Part shown: positions 9,102 to 17,599 of the stretch, piece by piece
Numbering within the stretch: position 1 is the first letter of the stretch
Layout of the letters: every line of letters begins with the position of its first letter
Assembly: GCF_018260405.1 (NCBI RefSeq)
Contig: NZ_JAGLBG010000012.1
Span: 1 to 36,466 of the forward strand
Reading direction: 5' to 3'
Length of the DNA stretch: 36,466 nucleotides
Source: Deinococcus sp.
GTDB taxonomy: Bacteria > Deinococcota > Deinococci > Deinococcales > Deinococcaceae
Translations under genes and position numbers: made by a program
The notes under the pieces: model-generated
What the model was told of the DNA's origin: nothing
Seen by the model: only the letters and a program-made list of their open reading frames with translations
The model's database searches: none

Positions 9102-10502
9102 ATGAGTAGCGACCCGACCCACACCATCCCCACCATGACCGTTATCGGCGCGGGCCTCGCAGGGACGGAAGCGGCCCTGGCCGCCGCCCGAGCGGGCGTG
9201 CGCGTGCGCCTGCACGAGATGCGCCCCGTCAAGATGACCCCCGCGCACCGCACCGCCGACTTTGCCGAACTGGTCTGCTCGACTTCGCTGGGCGGCGAGG
9301 GCATCCAGCAGAGCAAGGGGCTGCTACAGGCCGAGATGCGCTCGGTGGGCGCGGCCATCGTGGGGTCAGCCGACGCCGCCCGCGTGCCCGCCGGAAACGC
9401 ACTGGCGGTAGACCGCGACGAGTTTAGTGCCCGCGTGACGGCGCTGGTTCGGAGCCACCCGCTAATCGAAGTCGTGCCGGGAGAGGTAGAGGCCATCCCG
9501 GACGGCATCTGCGTGATCGCCACCGGCCCGCTGACCTCCGACGCGCTGGCGAGCGACCTGATGCGCCTGACCGGCAGCGAACGCCTAAGCTTTTACGACG
9601 CTGCCGCGCCCGTGATCGACATTGGCAGCATTGACCTGGACACCGCCTGGCGGGCCGGGCGCTACGACCAGAGCGCCGATTACATCAACTGCCCCTTTAC
9701 CAGGGAAGAATACCTGACCTTTTTCGGGGCACTTGAAACGGCCCGCAGTCACACGCCGCACGACTGGGAAAAGCTGGAATTCTTCGAGGGCTGTATGCCC
9801 ATTGAGGAAATCGCCCGACGTGGCGTGGACACCCCGCGCTTTGGCCCGATGTCTCCCAAAGGGCTGGACGACCCCAAAACCGGGCGCTGGCCTTACGCTG
9901 TCGCCCAGTTGCGCCAGGAGGACCGCGAAGGTCGCCTGTGGTCGCTGGTGGGCTTTCAGACGGGTCTGAAGTGGGGCGATCAGAAGACAGTGGTGCAGCT
10001 TATTCCGGGGCTGCAAAACGCCGATATTGTGCGCTACGGGGTCATGCACCGCAACACGTACCTGAACGCGCCGGAAGTGCTGGACTCTACCTTGCAGCTC
10101 CGCGCCGACCCACACAAGCTGGTAGCGGGCGTGCTGGCGGGTACCGAGGGCTACCTCGAATCGAGCGCGACGGGCTGGCTGGCAGGCACCAACGCGGCGC
10201 GGCTGGCGCTGGGACTTACGCCACTGACCCCGCCCACCGAATCCATGCTCGGCGGCCTCACGCGCTACCTCGCCAGTGCCAACCCCAAGGGCTTTCAGCC
10301 CATGAACGTCAACTGGGCGCTGGTACCCGAGCTGCCTACCGAGATCAACGAAAAGACGGGCAAACCAAAGAAACTGGGCAAGCGCGAGAAGCGCCCCGTG
10401 ATGTTTCGGCGCGGCCTGGAAGCGTTTATGGCCTGGGCGCGGGACGAGGCGGGGCTGGCGGTGACGGTGCCGCCTGTGCCTGAAGCTGTCGCAAGCGAAT
10501 AA
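9102..10502 (+). CDS. trmFO: Methylenetetrahydrofolate--tRNA-(uracil-5-)-methyltransferase
   Basis: Folate- and FAD-dependent enzyme that makes 5-methyluridine at position 54 of the tRNA T-loop. The N-terminal FAD-binding motif is IGAGLAGTEAA (15-25). AELVCSTSLGGEGIQ (Cys59) and EFFEGCMPIEEIARRG (Cys231) are the two conserved cysteine regions of the family, the second being the one assigned to catalysis in the Bacillus enzyme. GFQTGLKWGDQK and YLNAPEVL are also typical. It has 466 residues, slightly longer than usual owing to a Lys-rich insert near 410-425. The gene stands alone, between divergent and convergent neighbours. Confidence 0.95.
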   Translation: MSSDPTHTIPTMTVIGAGLAGTEAALAAARAGVRVRLHEMRPVKMTPAHRTADFAELVCSTSLGGEGIQQSKGLLQAEMRSVGAAIVGSADAARVPAGNALAVDRDEFSARVTALVRSHPLIEVVPGEVEAIPDGICVIATGPLTSDALASDLMRLTGSERLSFYDAAAPVIDIGSIDLDTAWRAGRYDQSADYINCPFTREEYLTFFGALETARSHTPHDWEKLEFFEGCMPIEEIARRGVDTPRFGPMSPKGLDDPKTGRWPYAVAQLRQEDREGRLWSLVGFQTGLKWGDQKTVVQLIPGLQNADIVRYGVMHRNTYLNAPEVLDSTLQLRADPHKLVAGVLAGTEGYLESSATGWLAGTNAARLALGLTPLTPPTESMLGGLTRYLASANPKGFQPMNVNWALVPELPTEINEKTGKPKKLGKREKRPVMFRRGLEAFMAWARDEAGLAVTVPPVPEAVASE

Positions 10503-10726
10503 CGGCAAAAATCTCAGTGCAAGGCTTACACCAGTCATGGCAGAGCCGCCATTTATTTTGATGACGCCTGTCCATCAGCTCTAGCGCTGTTTCGGCTATG
10601 GGCGCTGGGCCATGAGCACCGAGAAAAATCCTCATGGTTCAACACTGATAGCCTGGCCGGGTAACACCAGCAGCCGGATACGAAATTACCGCGTCATCAA
10701 GAGCCACTTCTTGCCAGATGCTCTAC
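10503..10726. other. Short intergenic stretch, possible relic
   Basis: The region between the ends of trmFO and the lipoprotein gene holds no supported gene. A minus-strand frame starting at 10635 (MRIFLGAHGPAPIAETALEL) runs into trmFO and has no known relatives to my eye. I see no clear terminator. Confidence 0.35.
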
Positions 10727-11602
10727 TTACCGGAGACAGGTAGACGTTTCGAGTTCCTTGATAACGGTGCCATCAGGGTCAATGACCCGCGCACTCACCA
10801 GAAGTGATGTGGCCGGGTTCACGAAGTGACGCAGTTTGTCAGTAAACTCGGTCGCGCCAGTCGTCTTTTCCGTCCAGAAGTCACCCTGAAACAGCACTTT
10901 GTCCTTGGTGCGCTGGCCGGTCACATCGCAAGCAGGATCAAGACTCAGGGTATACACACCGTCCATCGTCGTTCCGGCAGGGACGTCCGCCAGGTTGATC
11001 TGCACACGGGACTGTTCCTTGTTTTTCGTGAGTGTGGCGGTCAGTCGGGCATCGGCATAGGGATCGACCGGGGGTAGCGGAGGAAGGGGCTCCGTCTCGC
11101 AGACCGTGAAAGAGAGCGGCACACGCGGGGCAGTCGAATCGGTGGCGTCATAAAGTTCGGTCCTGACTGCCGCGCAGAGTGGACCACTCAGCTCGGCTTC
11201 CGTGTAGGCATAAGTCGTTATGAGGCTATAGACGCGGGTGGGGCCGTTCAGCCCATAGCGGAAAGAAGACTCCAGCTTCTGACCGGACAGGTTCCGCAAT
11301 TCTACTGTGCCAGTCTGGAAAGGGCCGAAGCCACCGATATCGGTCGTGTCGCTATAGGTCAGGACAGCGTAGGCTGTGTCCGCCTCACGCCTGATCTGAC
11401 TAGTCACCGTGATCACTCCGCGGTCACGGCCACTGGCATCGGTGTAGGTGACTCCGACACTCTTTGACCCCGTTACGACCGCGTGGCTAACGTCCTGGGC
11501 TTTCATTACAGCCTGCTTTTGTGCCACAGGCCAAGGAGCATTCGACTGACAGGCACTCAGGAAAAGACCCAGAAGAAGAGACGGTAAAATGACCTTACGC
11601 AT
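10727..11602 (-). CDS. Putative lipoprotein, function unknown
   Basis: A 291-residue exported protein. The start MRKVILPSLLLGLFLSAC is a short lipoprotein signal with lipobox LSAC (Cys18), so it should be anchored to a membrane facing outside. The mature part is rich in beta-type sequence (GVITVTSQIRREADTAYAVLTYS, VSLITTYAYTE-like stretches) with a proline-rich hinge PLPPLPPVDPYAD around residue 190 separating two halves. The frame is open upstream to 11746, but ATG 11602 has GGAG about 7 nt upstream and gives the signal peptide. It has its own sigma-70-like promoter (11730-11758) and an about 120 nt leader. No family recognised. Confidence 0.75.
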   Translation of the reverse strand: MRKVILPSLLLGLFLSACQSNAPWPVAQKQAVMKAQDVSHAVVTGSKSVGVTYTDASGRDRGVITVTSQIRREADTAYAVLTYSDTTDIGGFGPFQTGTVELRNLSGQKLESSFRYGLNGPTRVYSLITTYAYTEAELSGPLCAAVRTELYDATDSTAPRVPLSFTVCETEPLPPLPPVDPYADARLTATLTKNKEQSRVQINLADVPAGTTMDGVYTLSLDPACDVTGQRTKDKVLFQGDFWTEKTTGATEFTDKLRHFVNPATSLLVSARVIDPDGTVIKELETSTCLR

Positions 11603-11729
11603 AGAAAACTCCAGACCGCCGAGCGGTGATGAGAGCGAAACCTGTCTGGTTAGACGGATCATGCCGAAGAACCGGTGACTTAACCTCTTCCCCACTACCC
11701 GGACCCCAGGCACGCTTCGAAGCACCCGC

Positions 11730-11758
11730 ACTCTAACCAGTCTCATAAAATATGTAAA
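11730..11758 (-). promoter_or_regulatory. Putative sigma-70-type promoter of the lipoprotein gene
   Basis: On the minus strand, TTTACA (11753-11758), 17 nt, and TAGAGT (11730-11735) lie in a markedly AT-rich patch in an otherwise GC-rich region. The transcript would have an about 120 nt leader, unlike the leaderless neighbours. Confidence 0.5.
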
Positions 11759-11862
11759 GTATTTAACATTTTTGTGGAGATGGCCTGGTCAGCTTGAACC
11801 TTCTGGTCACTGCAAGCTGTTTAGCTGGCGGTATGAATCTAAATTCACCTGCTTCCCGGCGC

Positions 11863-11868
11863 TAAGCT
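11863..11868 (+). promoter_or_regulatory. Leaderless-type -10 box of the MBL-fold gene
   Basis: TAAGCT, then 6 nt, then ATG at 11875. Confidence 0.5.
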
Positions 11869-11874
11869 GAGGCC

Positions 11875-12858
11875 ATGACCGCTCCCGATTCCGTCCTGAC
11901 TCCTGTGCTGGGCAGCCTCTACGCGCTCCAGGTGCCCATTCCGTACCCTATGAAAACCGTTACGGTCATGATCGACGCCCCCGCTGGCGGCCCCGTGACC
12001 ATGATCGACTGCGCCCTGGATACCCCCGAAGCGCAGGCGAGTATCGAGGCAGGTCTGGCTGAACTGGGGCTGCACTGGCCCGACATCGACCGCTTGGTCA
12101 TCACGCACCACCACCCCGACCATTACGGGCTGGCGGGCATTGTCGAGGAACGCAGCGGCGCACAGGTACAGATGCTGGATGTAGAAATCGGGCGCGGCGA
12201 ACGCTACTGGCACATGCTGCGCGAATGGTTTCCCGGTCATGTCAAACACATGCGCGACCACGGAATGCCGCCTCAGATCCTGGAGGGCATGCGCGTGGAA
12301 AACCCGCATGTCCACCCGGCCAGCCGCGTGACGCCGCTGCGCGAGGGCGAACTGGTGCGGCTTTCGGGCCAGGACTGGGAAGTGCTGTGGCTGCCAGGCC
12401 ACGCCGACGGCCATCTGGGCCTCTGGAACGCCTCAGACAGCGTGCTGATCGCCGGAGACGCTATTTTGCCGCGCATCAGCCCCAATATCGGCCTATACGC
12501 CTACACTCGCCCCGACCCGCTGGGCGACTACTTGCAAACACTGGGCAAACTCGAAGCCCTGAACCCGGCGCGTGCCGTCGTCGGGCACCACGGGCCGGTC
12601 ATGCAAGGCGTGCAGGCGCGTGCCCGCGAACTCCGCGCACACCATCACGAGCGGCTGGATTTTATAAAGGCAGAGGCGGCCAAAGCCCCCCGCGACGCTT
12701 ACGCACTCTCGCTGGCTATGTTCAGCCGCGAGCTGGATGTGAGCGGGCGGCGGTTTGCCCTGGCCGAAACGCTGGCGCACCTGGAGCATCTGCGGCTGCT
12801 GGGGCAGCTGTACCGCACGTGGAACGAGGAGCGTGGGGCCTGGACCTATCACGCGTAA
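11875..12858 (+). CDS. MBL-fold metallo-hydrolase
   Basis: A metallo-beta-lactamase-fold hydrolase of 327 residues, probably binding two zinc ions. The metal motif is HHHPDH (78-83) after LVIT; further ligands are His in PGHADGHLG near 180, Asp in IAGDAIL near 203 and His in VVGHHGPV near 240. The C-terminal about 75 residues form a helical domain (RELRAHHHERLDFI...TLAHLEHLRLLGQL) as in the MBL proteins related to thioesterase-like or RNase-type hydrolases with a winged-helix tail. The substrate is not determinable. No operon partner. Confidence 0.88.
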   Translation: MTAPDSVLTPVLGSLYALQVPIPYPMKTVTVMIDAPAGGPVTMIDCALDTPEAQASIEAGLAELGLHWPDIDRLVITHHHPDHYGLAGIVEERSGAQVQMLDVEIGRGERYWHMLREWFPGHVKHMRDHGMPPQILEGMRVENPHVHPASRVTPLREGELVRLSGQDWEVLWLPGHADGHLGLWNASDSVLIAGDAILPRISPNIGLYAYTRPDPLGDYLQTLGKLEALNPARAVVGHHGPVMQGVQARARELRAHHHERLDFIKAEAAKAPRDAYALSLAMFSRELDVSGRRFALAETLAHLEHLRLLGQLYRTWNEERGAWTYHA

Positions 12859-12876
12859 CCGGGAGCTACCTGTAGC

Positions 12877-12893
12877 GACTGCCGATTGAACCT
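12877..12893 (+). repeat. Half-copy of the ftsW-terminator palindrome arm
   Basis: GACTGCCGATTGAACCT is identical to the reverse complement of 16241-16257, the right arm of the ftsW terminator. Here the opposite arm is missing and repeat copy B begins at the final T of the match, so B may have inserted into a former terminator of the MBL gene. Confidence 0.6.
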
Positions 12894-13031
12894 AGAGCCG
12901 TTCTCCGAATGACGGGCACGTCGGAACAACATCGCCGCCCCCTTCATTCTCTGGCCTGCTCTTTCTTTTTTACTCGTTCCACTCGGCAAAAAGATGGTCA
13001 AAAAAGCACCGTCTTTTTGCAAAATGCTCTA
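12893..13031 (-). repeat. Complete TAGAGC/GCTCTA element, copy B (inverted relative to A)
   Basis: This 139 bp element runs from TAGAGC to GCTCTA. Its reverse complement aligns with 6151-6288 over the full length with scattered single-base differences, including the hairpin GCAAAAAGACGGTGC / GACCATCTTTTTGC and the segment TTGTTCCGACGTGCCC. Confidence 0.88.
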
Positions 13032-13057
13032 GAAGAATCAGATTCAGTCCGCGCGTA

Positions 13058-13087
13058 GGGGAGAAGGAAAACGGGGAGAAGGAAAAC
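13058..13087 (+). repeat. Perfect tandem duplication of 15 bp
   Basis: GGGGAGAAGGAAAAC occurs twice in a row. It is purine-only on this strand except for the final C and has no evident function. Confidence 0.7.
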
Positions 13088-13240
13088 AAGGCAGCCGACC
13101 CTCCGCTGAGGACGTTATGGCTGCGCCTCTAGGCACAACAGTCCTCGTTGCCTTTTCGTGGACGGGCCAAGCTAGGCCGAGGCGACTCGTCTCTTCGCTG
13201 CGGCTCAAGATCAGCTCTCAATCTGGGCGCACGCACGCTT

Positions 13241-13246
13241 TATACT
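13241..13246 (+). promoter_or_regulatory. Leaderless-type -10 box of the 13254 gene
   Basis: TATACT, a strong -10, is followed by 7 nt and the ATG at 13254. Confidence 0.65.
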
Positions 13247-13253
13247 GCGCCGC

Positions 13254-13733
13254 ATGACGGTGAACCGGACGGATTTGCAGCGCATCATGGCGTCTTTGCA
13301 ACAAAGTGGCATGACCGTCGAGGCGGTCGATGACGGCGCTCTGGTGCAAAACGGCGAGTCCCGCGTGGCGCTGTTTGCCGAAGCCGATCCGCAGGGCGGC
13401 GTAATCGTGCGGCTGCACCTCGATCTGGAACTGTACGTCGAGGAAGACAGTCTGCCCGACATCCTGATGGGCATGAACCTGATGAATCAGGGGCTGGACT
13501 ACGGCTCGCTGAACCTCGACCCGGTCGACCCCGAATCCAGCGAACCCGATGAGGACGACCTCGACCCCGATGCCCCGCTGATGTTCGCCGTGCTGGGCCG
13601 TAGTGTGCTGTGGCTACAGAACCTTGAAAAAGCCGAGCTGGAGCGCCTGCGTGAGCACCTGCGCCGCTTCGAGACTGAGGTAACCGAAACTGTTGAGCGC
13701 ACGCTGCACGGCCCCACGGGCATCAGCGCCTGA
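13254..13733 (+). CDS. Small acidic hypothetical protein, possibly YbjN-like
   Basis: A 159-residue cytoplasmic protein. The first about 70 residues (DLQRIMASLQQSGMTVEAVDDGALVQNGESRVAL split by strands) look like the alpha-beta pattern of YbjN or secretion-chaperone-like folds. Then comes a very acidic stretch around residues 83-105 (DPVDPESSEPDEDDLDPDAP) and a C-terminal helix (LEKAELERLREHLRRFETEV). I cannot assign a function. The gene begins 7 nt after TATACT and ends 57 bp before murD, so it could be cotranscribed with cell-wall genes, although murD has its own -10 box. Confidence 0.75.
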   Translation: MTVNRTDLQRIMASLQQSGMTVEAVDDGALVQNGESRVALFAEADPQGGVIVRLHLDLELYVEEDSLPDILMGMNLMNQGLDYGSLNLDPVDPESSEPDEDDLDPDAPLMFAVLGRSVLWLQNLEKAELERLREHLRRFETEVTETVERTLHGPTGISA

Positions 13734-13777
13734 CACCCGCCCCGCACCCATTCGCGCCCGCCTCATTTTGTTTTCGC

Positions 13778-13783
13778 TAATGT
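13778..13783 (+). promoter_or_regulatory. Leaderless-type -10 box of murD
   Basis: TAATGT, then 7 nt, then GTG at 13791. A GGGAG is also present, but it is only 1 nt from the start codon and so too close to act as a normal ribosome site. Confidence 0.5.
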
Positions 13784-13790
13784 TGGGAGC

Positions 13791-15101
13791 GTGAGCGTAT
13801 TGAGTGGACAGTCGGTACTGATTTACGGACTGGGGCGGAGTGGGCGCGGGGCGGCGCGGTTTCTGGCACAGGAAGGGGTACGGGCCGAATGGGTAGACGC
13901 CGGGCCTGCGCCCGAAGACCGGCAGCTGATGACCGAACTGGGCTTTACGGCGGGCCAGCCGGACGGGGTTTACAAGGTAGTAGTAGCCGCGCCCGGCGTG
14001 CCGATCGACCATCCCGACCTGCTAAAATTACAGGCGAAGGGGGCGGAAATTATTGGTGAAGTCGTGCTAGCAGCCCGCTCGCGCCCCGCACTACCGATGG
14101 TAGGGATTACCGGCACGGCGGGCAAGGGCGGCACCACTGTTCTGATCGCCCACCTGCTGCGCGAATGCGGGCTGCGGGCGCTGGAAGGCGGCAACATCGA
14201 CCCCCCACTGCTGGACGTGGTCGACCGCGCCGAGGTCGCCGTGGTCGAACTGTCGAGCTTTCAGCTGGAGCGCGTGCCAGGGCTGCGTCTGCCCGTGGCC
14301 GTCATCACCAATCTGGGCGTGGATCACGTGGACCGCCACGGCAGCGTCGAGGCCTACCACGCGGCCAAGCTCAATATTACGGCGCGGCAGCAACCTGGCG
14401 ACGTACTGGTTGCCCCGGCGGGCCTGAACACGGCAACCCGCGCCACGGTGCGTCATTTTGACCCCGAGCAGTTGGCACTGAAAAATGGCCGGGCGATTCT
14501 GGCGGTTTCCGAGTTACCAGACGGCATTCATCCGGCGAACGCGGCGGCGGCCCTGCTGGCGGCAGAAGCCCTGCTAGAACACCTGGGGCGCGGCGTAGAA
14601 CCCGGAACGCTGGCCCACGCCCTCAAAACGGCTCAGCCGGTGGCCGGGCGCTTCGAGACGGTGGCGCAGATTGGCGGGGTGCGCTTTATCGAGGACAGTA
14701 TCGCCACCCGCACCATCGCGGTGCAGGCCGCCCTGGAACGGGCCACGCCGCCGATTGCCTGGCTGGTCGGCGGACGCGACAAGGGCGCAGAGCTGGAACC
14801 GCTCATTCAGGCCGCGCAGGGCCGCGTCGAGCAGGTCATCGCCTTCGGGGAAGATGGCGAAAAGCTGGCACGGGGGCTGGGCCTCCCTTTCCAGACCGTC
14901 AGAGGTAACAGCCCCGATGACCTCCTGAGCAACGCGGTACAGGCCGCTTACGCCGCACTCGGCGGAGCAGCGGGCCAGGGTACGGTATTGCTGGCCCCCA
15001 TCGGCACCAGTTTTGACCTCTTCAAGGACTACAAGGCGCGGGGGGCGAGCTTCAAAGCGGCGGCGCTGGCCCTGGCAAAAAGTGCTGTGACCGACGCATG
15101 A
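13791..15101 (+). CDS. murD: UDP-N-acetylmuramoyl-L-alanine--D-glutamate ligase
   Basis: Cytoplasmic Mur ligase that adds D-Glu to UDP-MurNAc-L-Ala with ATP. Three domains are seen: an N-terminal Rossmann part (VLIYGLGRSGRGAARFL), the ATPase centre with GITGTAGKGGTT (105-116) and VVELSSFQLERV, then the C-terminal domain with RFETVAQIGGVRFIEDSIATR and AWLVGGRDKGAE. The phosphate loop reads GTAGKGGTT, whereas most MurD have GTNGKST, so the Ser/Thr right after the Lys is replaced by Gly. It starts with GTG at 13791. Its stop overlaps the ftsW start (ATGA at 15098), so the two are translationally coupled. Confidence 0.93.
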   Translation: MSVLSGQSVLIYGLGRSGRGAARFLAQEGVRAEWVDAGPAPEDRQLMTELGFTAGQPDGVYKVVVAAPGVPIDHPDLLKLQAKGAEIIGEVVLAARSRPALPMVGITGTAGKGGTTVLIAHLLRECGLRALEGGNIDPPLLDVVDRAEVAVVELSSFQLERVPGLRLPVAVITNLGVDHVDRHGSVEAYHAAKLNITARQQPGDVLVAPAGLNTATRATVRHFDPEQLALKNGRAILAVSELPDGIHPANAAAALLAAEALLEHLGRGVEPGTLAHALKTAQPVAGRFETVAQIGGVRFIEDSIATRTIAVQAALERATPPIAWLVGGRDKGAELEPLIQAAQGRVEQVIAFGEDGEKLARGLGLPFQTVRGNSPDDLLSNAVQAAYAALGGAAGQGTVLLAPIGTSFDLFKDYKARGASFKAAALALAKSAVTDA

Positions 15102-16210
15102 GTATTCAACTCCTGATCGCGCAGGTGCTGCTGATGACGCTGGGCCTCCTGGGAGTCGCAGCGGCGCGGCCCGACCTCATTACCGACCACGCCGTAAAAT
15201 CTCTAATCGCCCTCGCAGCCACGTTTGTGGTGGCGCGGTTTGTGCCCCGGTTCTTTCTGAAACAGGGCCTGTGGTTTTGGTTGGTCACGCTGGGGCTGCT
15301 GCTGCTGGTCATCGTTATTGGGGTCGGCACCGAAACAAGCCCCGGCACCCGCCGCTGGCTACCTTTCGGCCCCCTCAGGTTCCAGCCCTCGGAGCTGGCA
15401 AAACTGGGGCTGATCGTGCAACTCGCCTCTTTTTTCTCGCGGCGCGGCGTGCAGAACAAGCTTCTGAGCGCCACTGGCATGATTATCATCACCACGGTGC
15501 TGATCATCGGGGAGCCGGACATCGGCACCAGCGTGCTGACCTTCGGCCTGGGCCTAATTTTGATGTTCGCCGCTGGAGTCAGGATCAGCAACATCGCCGG
15601 GTTCATGCTGGCGCTACTGCTGATTGGCATTCCGTTGCTGGGCCGCTACGTGGAACACCACAACTACATCATCGAGCGCTGGACCGGGCACCGGAACCGG
15701 GGCAACGCTACCACCATCGGCCTCGACCAGATCGGGATGGCCCACCGTGACCTGACCTTCGGCGGCTGGTGGGGCCACGGGCCGGACGGCCTGCGGTGGC
15801 AATACTTCGCGGCCCACACCGATATGATCGTGGCTTCGGTGGGCTTTACCTCGGGGCTTATCGGCGTTATTACGCTGCTGTTCAGTTACTGGATGATCGT
15901 TTCGACCAGTTTACAGGTGTCGCAACTGGCCGCCCGTATCCGGCCCATGACCCCCGAGGTGCACGGCGCGACCATTCTGGCGACGGGCTGCATGTTCATG
16001 ATCGTGGGGCAGGCCCTGGTTAACCTGGCCGTGGCTGCGGGCAAATTACCCGTCACCGGTGTGCCGCTTCCGCTGGTCAGCTACGGCTTTTCCAGCATGC
16101 TCACCATGAGTGTGGCGCTGGGCATTATCCACTCGGCCATCCGTTGTGTACGCGAACAACTGCCCGAAGAGGGAGCCAACGCCGACCTGATCGCCGTTCC
16201 CGCCGACTGA
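15098..16210 (+). CDS. ftsW: FtsW/RodA-family SEDS peptidoglycan polymerase, probably FtsW
   Basis: SEDS glycosyltransferase that polymerises lipid II into glycan strands, normally at the division septum with a class B penicillin-binding protein. It is an integral membrane protein with about ten hydrophobic segments in 370 residues. Family signatures are RWLPFGPLRFQPSELAKLGLI (start near residue 85; split here between strands) and PVTGVPLPLVSYGFSSM near the end. The murD neighbour, as in division-and-cell-wall clusters, favours FtsW over RodA; sequence alone does not decide. The long extracellular loop holds AHTDMIVASVGF. A strong terminator begins at the stop codon itself. Confidence 0.92.
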   Translation: MSIQLLIAQVLLMTLGLLGVAAARPDLITDHAVKSLIALAATFVVARFVPRFFLKQGLWFWLVTLGLLLLVIVIGVGTETSPGTRRWLPFGPLRFQPSELAKLGLIVQLASFFSRRGVQNKLLSATGMIIITTVLIIGEPDIGTSVLTFGLGLILMFAAGVRISNIAGFMLALLLIGIPLLGRYVEHHNYIIERWTGHRNRGNATTIGLDQIGMAHRDLTFGGWWGHGPDGLRWQYFAAHTDMIVASVGFTSGLIGVITLLFSYWMIVSTSLQVSQLAARIRPMTPEVHGATILATGCMFMIVGQALVNLAVAAGKLPVTGVPLPLVSYGFSSMLTMSVALGIIHSAIRCVREQLPEEGANADLIAVPAD

Positions 16211-16262
16211 TACAGACTGCCGATTGAATGTGGTTATTTAAGGTTCAATCGGCAGTCTGTAT
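16210..16262 (+). terminator. Long perfect hairpin after ftsW
   Basis: A perfect 19 bp stem (16210-16228 with 16244-16262), loop of 15 nt, followed by TTTGTG. The left arm includes the last base of the ftsW stop codon. It can work in both directions between the convergent ftsW and rpsI genes. The right arm recurs at 12877-12893. Confidence 0.85.
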
Positions 16263-16271
16263 TTTGTGACC

Positions 16272-16299
16272 AAAAAAAGCCCCCAGCCAGAGGCCAGGG
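16272..16299 (-). terminator. Rho-independent terminator of rplM-rpsI
   Basis: On the minus strand CCCTGGCC, loop TCT, GGCTGGGG form an 8 bp stem with two wobble pairs, followed after GC by seven T residues. It lies 22 nt past the rpsI stop. Confidence 0.85.
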
Positions 16300-16320
16300 A
16301 CCGTAAGACAGACCGGGGGG

Positions 16321-16722
<402 letters not shown>

Positions 16723-16724
16723 GC

Positions 16725-17150
16725 TTACTTGACCTCCAGCTTCTGGGGCTTCTGGGCGGCGTGAGGGTGGGTTTCGCCCGCGTAGACTTTCAGGCGGGGG
16801 TGCATGGAACGGCCCTGACGGCCCTTAGGCAGCATACCGAACACCGCGTGCTCAATGACGCGCTCGGGGTGCTTCGCCAGCGCTTCACGAGCGGTTTCCG
16901 TCTTCAGGCCGCCCTGGTAACCGCTGTAGCGGGTGTACACCTTGCCGTCCAGCTTGTTACCGGTGAGGGCCACATCTTTGGCATTCAGCACCACCACAAA
17001 GTCGCCCTGAATGATGTTGGGGGTAAAGTCGGGGCGGTGCTTGCCACGAATGCGGCTGGCGATCAGGGTGGCAAGGCGGCCCAGTGGCACGCCCGCAGCG
17101 TCTACCACGACCCAGTTTTGCTCGTCGTTTTTGGGGATAAAGGTCTTCAC
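16725..17150 (-). CDS. rplM: 50S ribosomal protein L13
   Basis: Large-subunit assembly protein that binds 23S rRNA. VKTFIPKNDEQNWVVVDA, PLGRLATLIASRIRGKHRPDF (in two parts), QGDFVVVLNAKDVALTG and YSGYQGGL are all family-typical, and the 141-residue length is normal. The start is GTG at 17150, with GGAG 8 nt upstream. The frame continues upstream to 17246, adding 32 residues of low-complexity sequence. A long form like this appears in some Deinococcus annotations, but the ribosome site and family alignment favour the short one. Confidence 0.95.
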   Translation of the reverse strand: MKTFIPKNDEQNWVVVDAAGVPLGRLATLIASRIRGKHRPDFTPNIIQGDFVVVLNAKDVALTGNKLDGKVYTRYSGYQGGLKTETAREALAKHPERVIEHAVFGMLPKGRQGRSMHPRLKVYAGETHPHAAQKPQKLEVK

Positions 17151-17460
17151 CTGAGTACTCCGTAAATGGGGGGGATTTGGCGGTCGACAGCGGCCCGTTC
17201 CGACGGGGAGAAGAAACGTCCGTGCCCGGGAAAGCCACCCGGTCATCTCGGCTCTACCAAGCGCGAGACACTAAAGGCAAGGATACAGGATCAGGGGTGT
17301 TCAGGGCAAGTCCAGCAACAGAGAAACAGAAAAGGGTGTATCCCACCAAGACCAGATGGAGGACTAGGGAGGACGTTTTTACTGTGCTGGTCATTTATTA
17401 TGCTGGTCACACGCCGCCTCTGTGCGAGCTGTATCAGTCAGGCTTCCGCTGCTTCGCGGG

Positions 17461-17500
17461 TCTGCGGCGCAGCTCTAAGAGTCCGTATCATACGGATTGC
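17461..17500 (-). repeat. Mosaic repeat module: ATACGGACTCT then AGCTGCGCCGCAGA
   Basis: On the minus strand ATACGGACTCT (17478-17488) is followed by AGCTGCGCCGCAGA (17461-17474). The same two strings, in the same order but with a 47 nt spacer, occur at 29929-29939 and 29987-30000. TCCGTATCATACGGA (17482-17496) is a perfect palindrome around one base. Confidence 0.65.
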
Positions 17501-17523
17501 GCTACATTCCACCGCAGTCGGGA

Positions 17524-17560
17524 GCGGTCAGGCCCCATTCTGGGTGCCGCTTTGACCAAG
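17524..17560 (-). repeat. GGGGCCTG repeat, copy 2
   Basis: Reverse complement of the unit at 2761-2798 and 30023-30058: CTTGGTCAAAGCGGCACCC, then AGAATGGGGCCTGACCGC. It is followed on the minus strand by TCCCGACTGCG, as copy 4 is. Confidence 0.8.
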
Positions 17561-17563
17561 ACA

Positions 17564-17599
17564 GCGGTCAGGCCCCATCCTGGGTGCCGCTTTGCCCAA
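17564..17599 (-). repeat. GGGGCCTG repeat, copy 3 (tandem with copy 2)
   Basis: TTGGGCAAAGCGGCACCC then AGGATGGGGCCTGACCGC on the minus strand, about 40 nt from copy 2, with only two or three differences. Confidence 0.8.

Larger units (their letters stand above)
12859..13253. other. Intergenic region rich in repeats
   Basis: It holds a 17 bp half-palindrome (12877-12893) shared with the ftsW terminator, the complete repeat copy B (12893-13031), a perfect 15 bp tandem duplication GGGGAGAAGGAAAAC at 13058-13087, and the -10 box at 13241. No gene was seen. Confidence 0.6.

Noticed and set aside
10426..10635. A 69-codon minus-strand frame after trmFO, possibly an IS relic
   Set aside because: It overlaps the trmFO end and the translation resembles no transposase I know.
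17151..17246. A 32-residue N-terminal extension of L13
   Set aside because: The extension is low complexity, and the GTG at 17150 has a good ribosome site and matches the family start.
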